A stretch of 64,000 nt of DNA from Bacteroidales bacterium M3. Its GTDB lineage: Bacteria > Bacteroidota > Bacteroidia > Bacteroidales > Muribaculaceae. Location of the stretch: contig LUJN01000004.1 of assembly GCA_001689445.1 (NCBI GenBank), positions 16,941-80,940 on the forward strand, read 5' to 3'. The translations under genes were made by a program, and so were the position numbers. Under the pieces are notes generated by a model. It did no database searches. It was not told where the DNA came from and saw only the letters and a list, made by a program, of their open reading frames with translations. Positions 15,750 to 23,477 of the stretch are shown piece after piece. Within the stretch, counting starts at the first letter, position 1. Each line of letters begins with the position of its first letter.

Positions 15750-16626
15750 AGTCGTGATGGAGTAGGTAGTCGGTTACGTCGCGTGGCTCAAACGGTATGG
15801 CGGCCTTTATCGCCTCGTTGCTGAATGTCAGTGTCTGGGTGAGGTGGCGCAACTTGTCGGACGAGAGCGGCAGGGGGCGTATGATATCGCCGATGCGTGC
15901 CATGATGCTGAACGCTCTCCTTGGCAGTGTGAATATGCGCTTGTCGCCGAGACGGTGGGCTATGGCTTCGGCAAGGTCATGCACGCTGGGATGCCTGTCG
16001 TCTGCAAGATTGTATATTCCCCCTACAGGGGCGATGAGCCTTGCGGCGAGAGCGACATCTGCGGCATGTATCACCGAGCGTCGGGCATCATTCCCCTTGA
16101 TGTGGAAATAGTAGCCGTTGTCGATGCCGCGGGCCATTGCTGCGGCATTGCCGTTCATCCCTGTCCCGATAATGAGGGCGGGGCGCAGTATCGAGAGCGT
16201 CACGTTGTGGGCGGCACACCATCCCGCAAGATATTTTTCTGCCTCGGCTTTTGACTTTCCGTAGGGGGTGGTCGGGTGCAGGGGAGTGTGCTCGTCGAGC
16301 AGCGTCCCCGCCTCTGCGCCGTAGACGGCCGCCGAGGAGATGTACACCATATGTCGCGGCGGTGTCTTTTCCAATGCGGAGCATAGCCTCAGTGTCCCCC
16401 CATGGTTAAGTTCCATGGCGAGCGACGGGTCGGCCGTGCCGGCCGCATGTACCACGGTGTCATATTGCCGCGTTAGCCGTGGCGTCTCGCGGGTGAGGTC
16501 ACAGCTTATCATGTCATCCTCCGATAGTCCGAGGGTGATGACTTCGCTTGACTGGAATTCCTCTACCAGATATCGCCCGAGAAATCCGTTTGCGCCGGTT
16601 ATGAGTATAGCTGGTTCCGTTGTAAT
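15730..16626 (-). CDS. NAD-dependent sugar epimerase/dehydratase (SDR), probable non-AUG start
   Basis: An extended SDR of about 298 residues. The nucleotide-binding motif TGANGFLGRYL, required for function, lies upstream of the first ATG (16512). The frame must therefore begin in the six codons between the upstream stop (16635-16633) and this motif, where there is no ATG, GTG or TTG. ATT at 16626 is the best candidate. The catalytic YGKSK motif is present in TTPYGKSKAEAEKY, preceded by YISSAAVYG. It probably makes a nucleotide-sugar for the surrounding glycan operon. A sequencing error at the start is the main alternative. Confidence 0.8.
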   Translation of the reverse strand: MTTEPAILITGANGFLGRYLVEEFQSSEVITLGLSEDDMISCDLTRETPRLTRQYDTVVHAAGTADPSLAMELNHGGTLRLCSALEKTPPRHMVYISSAAVYGAEAGTLLDEHTPLHPTTPYGKSKAEAEKYLAGWCAAHNVTLSILRPALIIGTGMNGNAAAMARGIDNGYYFHIKGNDARRSVIHAADVALAARLIAPVGGIYNLADDRHPSVHDLAEAIAHRLGDKRIFTLPRRAFSIMARIGDIIRPLPLSSDKLRHLTQTLTFSNEAIKAAIPFEPRDVTDYLLHHDYGQETL

Positions 16627-16632
16627 GAGTCT

Positions 16633-17376
16633 TTATATTTTTCGCCCGTAAAGATACCGCTTTAATACGGAAAACGGATTGACGGGTATGGAATTTTCGC
16701 GGAGGGCCCTCATTTTTTCCCGATTGTTGGTCACGATGCGGTGATACAGGCGCGTGCTCAGTCCCCCCGTTGTCATCGTCACCATATCCATAGGCAGGTA
16801 GATGCCGTCGAGACGGTGCACGAGCATCAGCCTGACGAACATCTCAAAGTCGGCAGCTATCAGGTAATCCTCCTTGTATGGCCCGATGATGTCAAGCAGT
16901 CCCCGCCGCATGTAGAGAGTGGGGTGGGGAGGGGCTATGCCGTGGCATAGCATTGCGGGAGTAAACTCCCGCGCCGAGTATCGGCGCACCGCCCTCTCGC
17001 TCCCGGGACGGCGGTAATGGATGTCGCCATAGAGATATTGGCGCGGGTCATGCTTAAATGCCCCGGCCACGCGGCTAAGCACGTCATCCGACGTGAAGCG
17101 GTCGTTGCCGTGGAGCAGCCCTATGATGTCGCCGGTGGCGAGGCGCAGCCCCTTGTTGATGGCATTGTATATCCCCGTGTCCCGCTCCTGCACGACGCGG
17201 ATGCGCTGAGGTTCGCGCCGCTGCCACTCCCCGATAATCTCCATCGAGCTGTCGCTGCTCATGCCGTCGATGACTATATGCTCGATGTCACGGTGGGCTT
17301 GTCCCATCACCGAGGCGATAGTGTCGCCGATGGTCGCGGCGTTGTTGAGCGTGACGGTGATGACGGTTATCTTCAT
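16633..17376 (-). CDS. family 2 glycosyltransferase
   Basis: 247 residues from the ATG at 17376, chosen because it overlaps the upstream stop in an ATGA. It begins MKITVITVTLNNAATIGDTI, a typical GT-A start. The segment ERDTGIYNAINKGLRLATGDIIGLLHGNDR includes the donor-binding DxD-equivalent region (HGNDR instead of LNSDD). It resembles small WcaA-like cytoplasmic transferases that add one sugar to a lipid-linked glycan. It is translationally coupled to the membrane protein upstream. Confidence 0.88.
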   Translation of the reverse strand: MKITVITVTLNNAATIGDTIASVMGQAHRDIEHIVIDGMSSDSSMEIIGEWQRREPQRIRVVQERDTGIYNAINKGLRLATGDIIGLLHGNDRFTSDDVLSRVAGAFKHDPRQYLYGDIHYRRPGSERAVRRYSAREFTPAMLCHGIAPPHPTLYMRRGLLDIIGPYKEDYLIAADFEMFVRLMLVHRLDGIYLPMDMVTMTTGGLSTRLYHRIVTNNREKMRALRENSIPVNPFSVLKRYLYGRKI

Positions 17377-18803
17377 ATGGCCGATGACTGCAGGTGGTGG
17401 CATACGATGAGCGTCACGGCAAGCGCGACCGTGTATATCGCCGTCCATACTCGCCACGACTTGTGCCGTGTGCACTGCGCCGCGACATAGACTGCCGCCG
17501 GCACGAGCATCGGCACGAACGGTAGCCCATACCGGGACACGGTCCCGGCCACCATATAGGCTGGAAGCAGCCACGCCATGACTGCCCACGCTGTCCATGC
17601 TGTCAGTTCTCGCGGGGCACGCCTGATGCATCCCCCTATAAAATAGAGCACAAGCGAGCCTACCGCATACCACGGGTAGGCAAAGTGGGCGTAGGCGAGA
17701 GTGGGGCCGAAGTTGGTGTCGCGGATATAGTTCCACGGGAACGGGATGAGGTATTGCGTCACCGCGCTTATGGGCAGCCACAGCAGTTTCTTCCACACGG
17801 GCCAGTAGAAATAGTCCCTGTCGATATACTGCTCATAGGCTTGATGTCCGGGAATGTCGTCAAACCAGTTGCCAAACCGCAGGTATGGCCCCTCCATTGC
17901 GTCGGTCACCATGTCGGCGGCATCTTCTGCCGTCACGACATATTCGCGGGCGAGGCTCCACGCCGTGATGCAGAGGAGGAGCAATACTGCCGCAAAGCCC
18001 CATCTGCGCCATCCGGTGAACAACAATAGCAGGACTATGCCGACGACGACAATCCATATATATTGGAATCGGGCCATGGCCATCAACAGTATCCCCACGC
18101 AGAAGCACCCCGCGGCAAGCCCACGGTTGCACCGGTCGGCAAACGGTCGGGGTATTCCCGTCAGCCCGAAGGCACACAATGCCATCGCAAGCGCCACCGC
18201 CGCGTCCTTGAGCAGCACCGTGCCGGAGTTGAGGTAATAGCACACGCCGGCGGTCATTATCATGGCGCAAGTTGTCACCCATTGCGGCGAGCGTCCCGTC
18301 ACGCCCCGCAGCAGACGTTCTGAGATAAGCCCGCTGACGATGACGGCCGCGAGCACCATCATCATGTTGACGACAATCGGGGAAAATATCGATATGCCTG
18401 TCACGTCCCATATCTGCGCTATGAACCGTGCTATGGCCATGCGATGATGGGTGGGAAGCTCCCCCGAGCCTGTAATGACTGCGAGTGAGCTGTCAAAATA
18501 GTCGCGTGCGTCGTAGTTGTTGAGCACCGGGTCGCTGACTGTCACCCCCGAGGCGGTCGTGAAATACCACACGTTGACAATCACGCCTATCGAGAGCACC
18601 GTGGTGGCGGCAAGCAGCGTCCACCATCCTGCCGAATTGCGGGGGCGTGTGTATTGGTATAGCAGCGATACCACAATCCACACCGCCATGAGGCTTGCGA
18701 CAGTAGTCCAGAAACCTGCCCCGGGCCATATGAGGGCGGCGATGGCCACCAACAGCATGTAGGCAAGCTGGGTCCAGCCAAATGAACGGTCATTGAAACT
18801 CAT
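17373..18803 (-). CDS. polytopic membrane protein, probable polymerase/GT-C type glycan enzyme
   Basis: 476 residues from the ATG at 18803 (MSFNDRSFGWTQLAYML). About 11 hydrophobic segments spread over the length and one larger hydrophilic loop (about 300-345, with EGPYLRFGNWFDDIPGHQAYE) give a layout like O-antigen polymerases or GT-C transferases. No diagnostic motif identifies the family. It is the first gene of the operon with GT2, SDR and DUF115, so a role in surface polysaccharide or glycoprotein glycan assembly is likely. Confidence 0.7.
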   Translation of the reverse strand: MSFNDRSFGWTQLAYMLLVAIAALIWPGAGFWTTVASLMAVWIVVSLLYQYTRPRNSAGWWTLLAATTVLSIGVIVNVWYFTTASGVTVSDPVLNNYDARDYFDSSLAVITGSGELPTHHRMAIARFIAQIWDVTGISIFSPIVVNMMMVLAAVIVSGLISERLLRGVTGRSPQWVTTCAMIMTAGVCYYLNSGTVLLKDAAVALAMALCAFGLTGIPRPFADRCNRGLAAGCFCVGILLMAMARFQYIWIVVVGIVLLLLFTGWRRWGFAAVLLLLCITAWSLAREYVVTAEDAADMVTDAMEGPYLRFGNWFDDIPGHQAYEQYIDRDYFYWPVWKKLLWLPISAVTQYLIPFPWNYIRDTNFGPTLAYAHFAYPWYAVGSLVLYFIGGCIRRAPRELTAWTAWAVMAWLLPAYMVAGTVSRYGLPFVPMLVPAAVYVAAQCTRHKSWRVWTAIYTVALAVTLIVCHHLQSSAI

Positions 18804-18874
18804 CGCGTGGTGTGGAATAATGAAAGGGTGTACAAAGATACTGCATATCGCCAACTCGTGCAAGTCTTGGTACG

Positions 18875-18906
18875 TTTCCGTGTCTCGTTATTTTTCACTA
18901 AGTTTG
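18875..18906 (+). promoter_or_regulatory. probable promoter of glsA-glsB
   Basis: TAAGTTTG at 18899-18906 with a weaker TTTC at 18875-18878, 20 bp upstream. The glsA start codon is 22 nt beyond. Confidence 0.5.
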
Positions 18907-18928
18907 CACAATAAAATCAAAATGAAAA

Positions 18929-19819
18929 ATGTCGGACGACTTACAGCATCTCGATTCACGGCCCGAAAAGGAGGCTTCCATTGGCGATGAGGTCATAAGG
19001 ATAGATGTCGGCGCGGTGCTCCGCTCGCGCCTTCCGAGGCTATGGCGGTTTATCCCGTCGTCATTGGTGCGGCGGCTTGAGGGTATCGTCTGCCAGGAGC
19101 GTCTCAACTGGCTGCTGGAGCACAACCACGGACGTCAAGGCGCCGATTTCTGCCGGGGGGTGTTTGACGACCTCAATATATCCTACCGCATCGTAGGGGA
19201 AGAGAATCTGCCCCCTGTTTCCAACCGCCGTGTGGTGATAATGTCCAACCATCCGCTCGGCGGTCTCGACGGCATGGTGCTGATAGAGTACTTCACGCGT
19301 CGTTACGGCCCGGGGGTCAAGTTTGTGGTCAACGACCTGCTCATGGCCGTCAGGCCACTTGCGGGGGTGTTCGTCCCCGTCAACAAGCACGGGCGTCAGT
19401 CGCGTCGCGCCCTCGAGCTGACGCGCGAGGTCTTTGCCGGCGACGACCCCATAATCGTGTTCCCTGCCGGCCTCGTGTCGCGGCTGCGTCCCGACGGCAC
19501 GATACGCGACCTCGAATGGCAGAAATCATTTGTGCAGCGTGCCGTGGAGTCTCACCGCGATATCATACCTATCCATTTTGGAGGCCATAATTCCCCGTTT
19601 TTTTATAAATTTGCAAAAAATAGACAGCGATTGGGGCTGAAATTCAATATTGAAATGATATATTTGCCCCGCGAAGTGTTTAATAACGAGAACGCGGAGT
19701 TCACCGTGACCATCGGCAACCTCATTCCCTGGCAGAAGCTGAAGGGGGGGCGCAACGCGCGCGCCGAGGCGGCCGCGATACGCAAGGTGGTCTACTCCCT
19801 TGTCGGCGAGACCGTGTGA
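18929..19819 (+). CDS. glsA: O-acyltransferase of glycine lipid synthesis (PlsC-like)
   Basis: 296 residues of the glycerophosphate acyltransferase superfamily. The acyl-transfer motif is NHPLGGLDG (His108, Asp114), spaced H-x5-D instead of the standard H-x4-D, as is usual in this hemolysin-like subgroup. VFPAGLVSR is the second block. In Bacteroides thetaiotaomicron the GlsA/GlsB pair makes glycine lipids: GlsB N-acylates glycine and GlsA adds the second, ester-linked acyl chain. The adjacent gene at 19875 is a GlsB homologue, which supports the assignment over a phospholipid role. Confidence 0.82.
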   Translation: MSDDLQHLDSRPEKEASIGDEVIRIDVGAVLRSRLPRLWRFIPSSLVRRLEGIVCQERLNWLLEHNHGRQGADFCRGVFDDLNISYRIVGEENLPPVSNRRVVIMSNHPLGGLDGMVLIEYFTRRYGPGVKFVVNDLLMAVRPLAGVFVPVNKHGRQSRRALELTREVFAGDDPIIVFPAGLVSRLRPDGTIRDLEWQKSFVQRAVESHRDIIPIHFGGHNSPFFYKFAKNRQRLGLKFNIEMIYLPREVFNNENAEFTVTIGNLIPWQKLKGGRNARAEAAAIRKVVYSLVGETV

Positions 19820-19874
19820 TACTCCCTCGGATTATTCCGTGGCGTTTCGCGTTAGGCACTATCTTAAAAAATGA

Positions 19875-20807
19875 ATGATGGCAGAAAAGATTATCGACCC
19901 CGTAAGCGACGAGGAGCTGTTGGCCGAGCTTACCCCCGACCGGCTCTTGCGTCCCACCAATAAGGGAAACAATGAGATATACATAGTGGATGCCCACACG
20001 GCCCCCGCCGTGATGAGGGAGATAGGGCGTCTGCGCGAGATTGCATTCCGCACCGCCGGCGGCGGCACGGGCAAGGCGTGCGACATCGACGAGTTCGACA
20101 CCATGGTACCCCCATGCCGCCAGCTCATCGTGTGGAATCCCGAGGAGCGCGAGATTATAGGAGGCTACCGCTACATCACCGGCAGTGACATACGCCTCGA
20201 CGACAAAGGCCGTCCGCGCATAGCCACAAGCCACATGTTTGACTTCTCCCCGCGCTTCATCTCCGAATACCTCCCGTCGACAATCGAGCTGGGTCGCTCG
20301 TTCGTACGCCTCGAATACCAGTCGACCCGCAAGGGCGCACGCGCCATCTATGCCCTCGACAACCTGTGGGACGGTCTTGGCGCGCTCACGGTCGTGCATC
20401 CCGAGATAAAATATCTCTTCGGCAAGGTGACGATGTACCCCAGCTACTCGGCCGAGTGCCGCAACATGATACTCTATTTCCTGTCAAAGCACTTTCCCGA
20501 CCCCGACAGGTTGGTGACACCCATTACCGCCCTTGACACGGGAATGGATATTCCGGCGATGGAGGCTCTGTTCACGGGCGACTCCTTCAAGGAGGACTAC
20601 AAGATACTCAACAAGGCTATCCGCGACCACGGCTACAACATCCCGCCGCTCGTCAACGCCTACATGAGCCTGTCGCCGACCATGAGGATGTTTGGCACCG
20701 CCATCAACGACGAGTTTGGCGACGTCGAGGAGAGCGGCATCTTCTTTGCCATCTCCGAAATCTTCGAGGAAAAGAAGCAACGCCACATCGGCACCTACCA
20801 GGCCTGA
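19875..20807 (+). CDS. glsB: N-acyltransferase of glycine lipid synthesis (GNAT/OlsB-like)
   Basis: 310 residues, matching the GNAT-fold hemolysin/OlsB-like family. Key segments are EIGRLREIAFRTAGGGTG, the catalytic-core region EIIGGYRYITG, and ELGRSFVRLEYQS. It is expected to transfer a 3-hydroxy-fatty acyl group from acyl-ACP to glycine. It sits 55 bp after glsA and is likely in one transcript with it. The second codon is also ATG, so the start is uncertain by one residue. Confidence 0.82.
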   Translation: MMAEKIIDPVSDEELLAELTPDRLLRPTNKGNNEIYIVDAHTAPAVMREIGRLREIAFRTAGGGTGKACDIDEFDTMVPPCRQLIVWNPEEREIIGGYRYITGSDIRLDDKGRPRIATSHMFDFSPRFISEYLPSTIELGRSFVRLEYQSTRKGARAIYALDNLWDGLGALTVVHPEIKYLFGKVTMYPSYSAECRNMILYFLSKHFPDPDRLVTPITALDTGMDIPAMEALFTGDSFKEDYKILNKAIRDHGYNIPPLVNAYMSLSPTMRMFGTAINDEFGDVEESGIFFAISEIFEEKKQRHIGTYQA

Positions 20808-20824
20808 CCTCCCCTGTCGCGTCT

Positions 20825-21664
20825 CTACAGCGATATATGGCTGGCCTCGACGGGCTTGCTCAGGAACAGCGATGCCATTTCCGAGAACTTCTCGGGGCTT
20901 TCGGTCGTCAGGTAATGGCACGTCCCCCCCTTGGAGCACCGGCTGTCCATCTCGGGATGTCGCCGTAGGTAGTCGGCCAATGAGTCGGCCACAATCTCCC
21001 CTTGCTTCACAACTTTTGCCGATGCGGGCACGTATTGACGTATTTTGTCATAAAGCAGCGGATAATGGGTGCATCCCAGTATCACGGTGTCTATTTCACC
21101 GTTTTGGGCAAAAAGCCGCTCTACCTCCTGCCTGACAAAATAGTCGGCCCCGGCCGATGCCGCCTCGCGGTTCTCCACCAGCGGCACCCACATAGGGCAC
21201 GCTTGCGAATAGACATGGAAGTCGGGGTACAGTTTGGCTATCTCCATGTCGTAGCTGTGCGACCGCACTGTCCCCGGTGTCCCGACAATCCCGATATTCC
21301 CGTTGCGGGTCAGCTCGCCGATTTTCTCCACCGTGGGTCGTATCACCCCGAGCACGCGCCGTGTCGGGTCTATCGCCGGCAGGTCGTTCTGCTGTATCGA
21401 TCGCAGTGCCTTGGCCGACGCCGTGTTGCACGCCAGCACCACCAGCGGGCAGCCGCAGTCAAACAGATACCGCACAGCTTCAAGCGTAAACTGGTAGACG
21501 ATGTCAAACGACCGTCCCCCATACGGTGCCCGCGCATTGTCCCCGAGATAGATGTAGTCATACTGCGGCAACCTCCGCCTCATCTCCGACAGTATCGTCA
21601 ACCCGCCATACCCCGAGTCAAAGACCCCGATAGCCCCGCATTGCCTATCCGTTTTATTTACCAT
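20825..21664 (-). CDS. murI: glutamate racemase
   Basis: 279 residues. The two catalytic cysteines appear in VVLACNTAS and LGCTHYPL, the substrate region is GVFDSGYGGLT, and DNARAPYG is also conserved. It supplies D-glutamate for peptidoglycan. In Bacteroidales murI usually follows bamA-ompH-ompH. That order is kept here, but a nucleotidyltransferase gene has been inserted between. It converges with glsB, with 17 bp between the stop codons. Confidence 0.95.
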   Translation of the reverse strand: MVNKTDRQCGAIGVFDSGYGGLTILSEMRRRLPQYDYIYLGDNARAPYGGRSFDIVYQFTLEAVRYLFDCGCPLVVLACNTASAKALRSIQQNDLPAIDPTRRVLGVIRPTVEKIGELTRNGNIGIVGTPGTVRSHSYDMEIAKLYPDFHVYSQACPMWVPLVENREAASAGADYFVRQEVERLFAQNGEIDTVILGCTHYPLLYDKIRQYVPASAKVVKQGEIVADSLADYLRRHPEMDSRCSKGGTCHYLTTESPEKFSEMASLFLSKPVEASHISL

Positions 21665-21687
21665 ATTATAATGCTGTCGTTGATTAT

Positions 21688-22086
21688 TTAGATTGCTCGT
21701 TGTCCCTGTTCTTGCTTTATGGACAGGTTTGCAATCAAAAATTTTGATCGCAAATACGCAAGTTCTTCATTTAGCTTCGCATCTTGATGGATTATCTGCT
21801 TTTTCTTGTCTACCAAAGTTCTGAAAATCGGGTTAAGGTTGTCCCCATACTCGATAAGGTCGACTTTTCGGTTAAACAGGCCTTCAAGGGCATCCCTTAG
21901 ATTAAAATAGTTGGAGACGTAGTCAAACGTTCCGGGGTCATACGGCTCAAAATCCACAAGCATATCCACATCACTGTTGTCGTTGAACCTGTCCGTGAGA
22001 ATAGATCCAAAGACTGATAATGTCTTTACCTTGTGCCTTCGGCACAATTCAAGTATGCGCTGCAGGTTGATTTCTATGAGCTTCAT
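21688..22086 (-). CDS. MNT-type nucleotidyltransferase domain protein (orphan antitoxin-like)
   Basis: 132 residues. The Pol-beta superfamily signature is GSILTDRFNDNSDVDMLVDF (GS...D-x-D, residues ~27-46). MNT proteins are usually about 100 residues and pair with a HEPN toxin. Here no HEPN gene is adjacent, and a 30-residue lysine/glutamate-rich tail follows the usual end of the fold. The gene lies between ompH and murI, which are normally adjacent in Bacteroidales, so it looks like an insertion. Its DNA is more AT-rich than its neighbours. Confidence 0.82.
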   Translation of the reverse strand: MKLIEINLQRILELCRRHKVKTLSVFGSILTDRFNDNSDVDMLVDFEPYDPGTFDYVSNYFNLRDALEGLFNRKVDLIEYGDNLNPIFRTLVDKKKQIIHQDAKLNEELAYLRSKFLIANLSIKQEQGQRAI

Positions 22087-22157
22087 ATATGCAAATATAG
22101 TGAATCTTGTTTATAGGATAACAATATCACTACACAAATCGTTGCTGATAAAACAGC

Positions 22158-22188
22158 CGAGGCAGATTCCTCACGGGAATCCGCCTCG
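22158..22188 (-). terminator. terminator of the bamA-ompH operon
   Basis: CGAGGCAGATTCC, TCAC, then GGGAATCCGCCTCG form a 13-bp stem with one mismatch. On the minus strand it is followed by GGCTGTTTTATC. Confidence 0.7.
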
Positions 22189-22212
22189 TTACAGTGTATG
22201 TAGGGATTGGTC

Positions 22213-22707
22213 TTACTTGATGCCAAGCTCGGTCTTCACCAGGGCAGTGATGTCCTGCACGTCCGAGCCGTTGTAGAGCGACATCCCGGCGGGGAATATC
22301 ATTGTGAAGTTGTTGGCTGCGCCGACTGCCTGGATGGCCTTCTGGAGCTTCTCGGTGATGGGCTGCATAAGCGTCTGCTGCTGACGGTCGATATCCTGGG
22401 CGGCGGTGGAGCGGAACTGCTCCATGCGCTGGCTCTGCTCCTGCAGCTCCTGCATACGGCGGTCCTTTATCGACTGTGGAGTGGTCTCCTCAAGCTGCTG
22501 GAACTCGGTATATTTCTTCTGAAACTCATCCTGGAGCTTCTTGAACTCATCCTCATACTTCTTGGCGGCTGCCTCAAGCTGGGTGTTGGCGGCGGCGGTT
22601 TCGGGCATTGCCTCAAGGAGGGTCTGGGTGTTTACTGTGCCAAACTTCTGTGCCGAGGCAAATGTGGGGAGCGCAATAGCGATTGCGAGTAAGATTTTCT
22701 TAATCAT
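22213..22707 (-). CDS. OmpH/Skp family periplasmic chaperone (second copy)
   Basis: 164 residues. A signal peptide (MIKKILLAIAIALPTFASA) is followed by a long Gln/Glu/Lys-rich coiled coil (about 40-130) between two short beta parts, the jellyfish architecture of Skp. It holds unfolded outer-membrane proteins for delivery to BamA. It is the second of two tandem paralogues downstream of bamA. Confidence 0.9.
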   Translation of the reverse strand: MIKKILLAIAIALPTFASAQKFGTVNTQTLLEAMPETAAANTQLEAAAKKYEDEFKKLQDEFQKKYTEFQQLEETTPQSIKDRRMQELQEQSQRMEQFRSTAAQDIDRQQQTLMQPITEKLQKAIQAVGAANNFTMIFPAGMSLYNGSDVQDITALVKTELGIK

Positions 22708-22894
22708 ATCTGAATTGTTATTTTATTGTTAGCTAAAAAGGTGGAATCTGCGTATACACATTCACATGATTCGCGTGCAAAGATATAGCTTTTAAGTGGC
22801 TATTCAAAATTAATTTATGCTATATGCGAGATTTATTTTGAGGGAAAACCGATTTTTGAAGAGGGAGTTTATAATCATAAACGACTGATGACAC

Positions 22895-23410
22895 TTACTT
22901 TGAATATCCTAACTTGGCGAGCACTTCATTGCTCACGTCGATACGTGGCGACGCGAAGATGATGTCCCCGGCCGAGGCGCGGTCAAAGATAGCCTGGTAG
23001 CCTCGCTCCTCCGACACCTTCTTGACGGCGTTGTACACCTCATCCTGTATAGGCTTCATCAGGCTCTGACGCTTCTTGTACAGCTCCCCCTCGGGTCCGA
23101 AGTACTTGTAGCGCAGCTCGGTCGCCTCCTTTTCCTTGGCTACGATTTCCTCCTCCTTTTTCTTCTTCTGCTCGTCGGTGAGGAACACCATGTCGGCCTG
23201 GAAGTTCTTGTACAGCGTCTCTGCCTCCTTGGCCTTGGTCTCCACCTCCTTCTGCCAACGCTGCGATATCTGGTTGAGCTGTTCGTTGGCCATCTCGTAG
23301 GATGGGATATTTTTCAGTATATACTCCATGTCGACGAGGGCAAATTTCTGTGCCGACGCGCCGAGCACGGATGCCATTATAAAGGCCAGCGTAAAAAAGA
23401 TTTTTTTCAT
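22895..23410 (-). CDS. OmpH/Skp family periplasmic chaperone (first copy)
   Basis: 171 residues. Signal peptide MKKIFFTLAFIMASVLGASA, then FALVDMEYILKNIPSYEMAN (the conserved N-terminal strand and helix) and a basic-acidic coiled coil (about 50-130). It differs clearly from the second copy, so the pair is an old duplication, as in other Bacteroidales. It lies 67 bp after bamA. Confidence 0.92.
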   Translation of the reverse strand: MKKIFFTLAFIMASVLGASAQKFALVDMEYILKNIPSYEMANEQLNQISQRWQKEVETKAKEAETLYKNFQADMVFLTDEQKKKKEEEIVAKEKEATELRYKYFGPEGELYKKRQSLMKPIQDEVYNAVKKVSEERGYQAIFDRASAGDIIFASPRIDVSNEVLAKLGYSK

Positions 23411-23477
23411 GTCGTAGATGGTTTTGATTTATTGTTCTTCTTGTGTTAAGACAAGTAGATGGGCAAAAGGTTTAACA

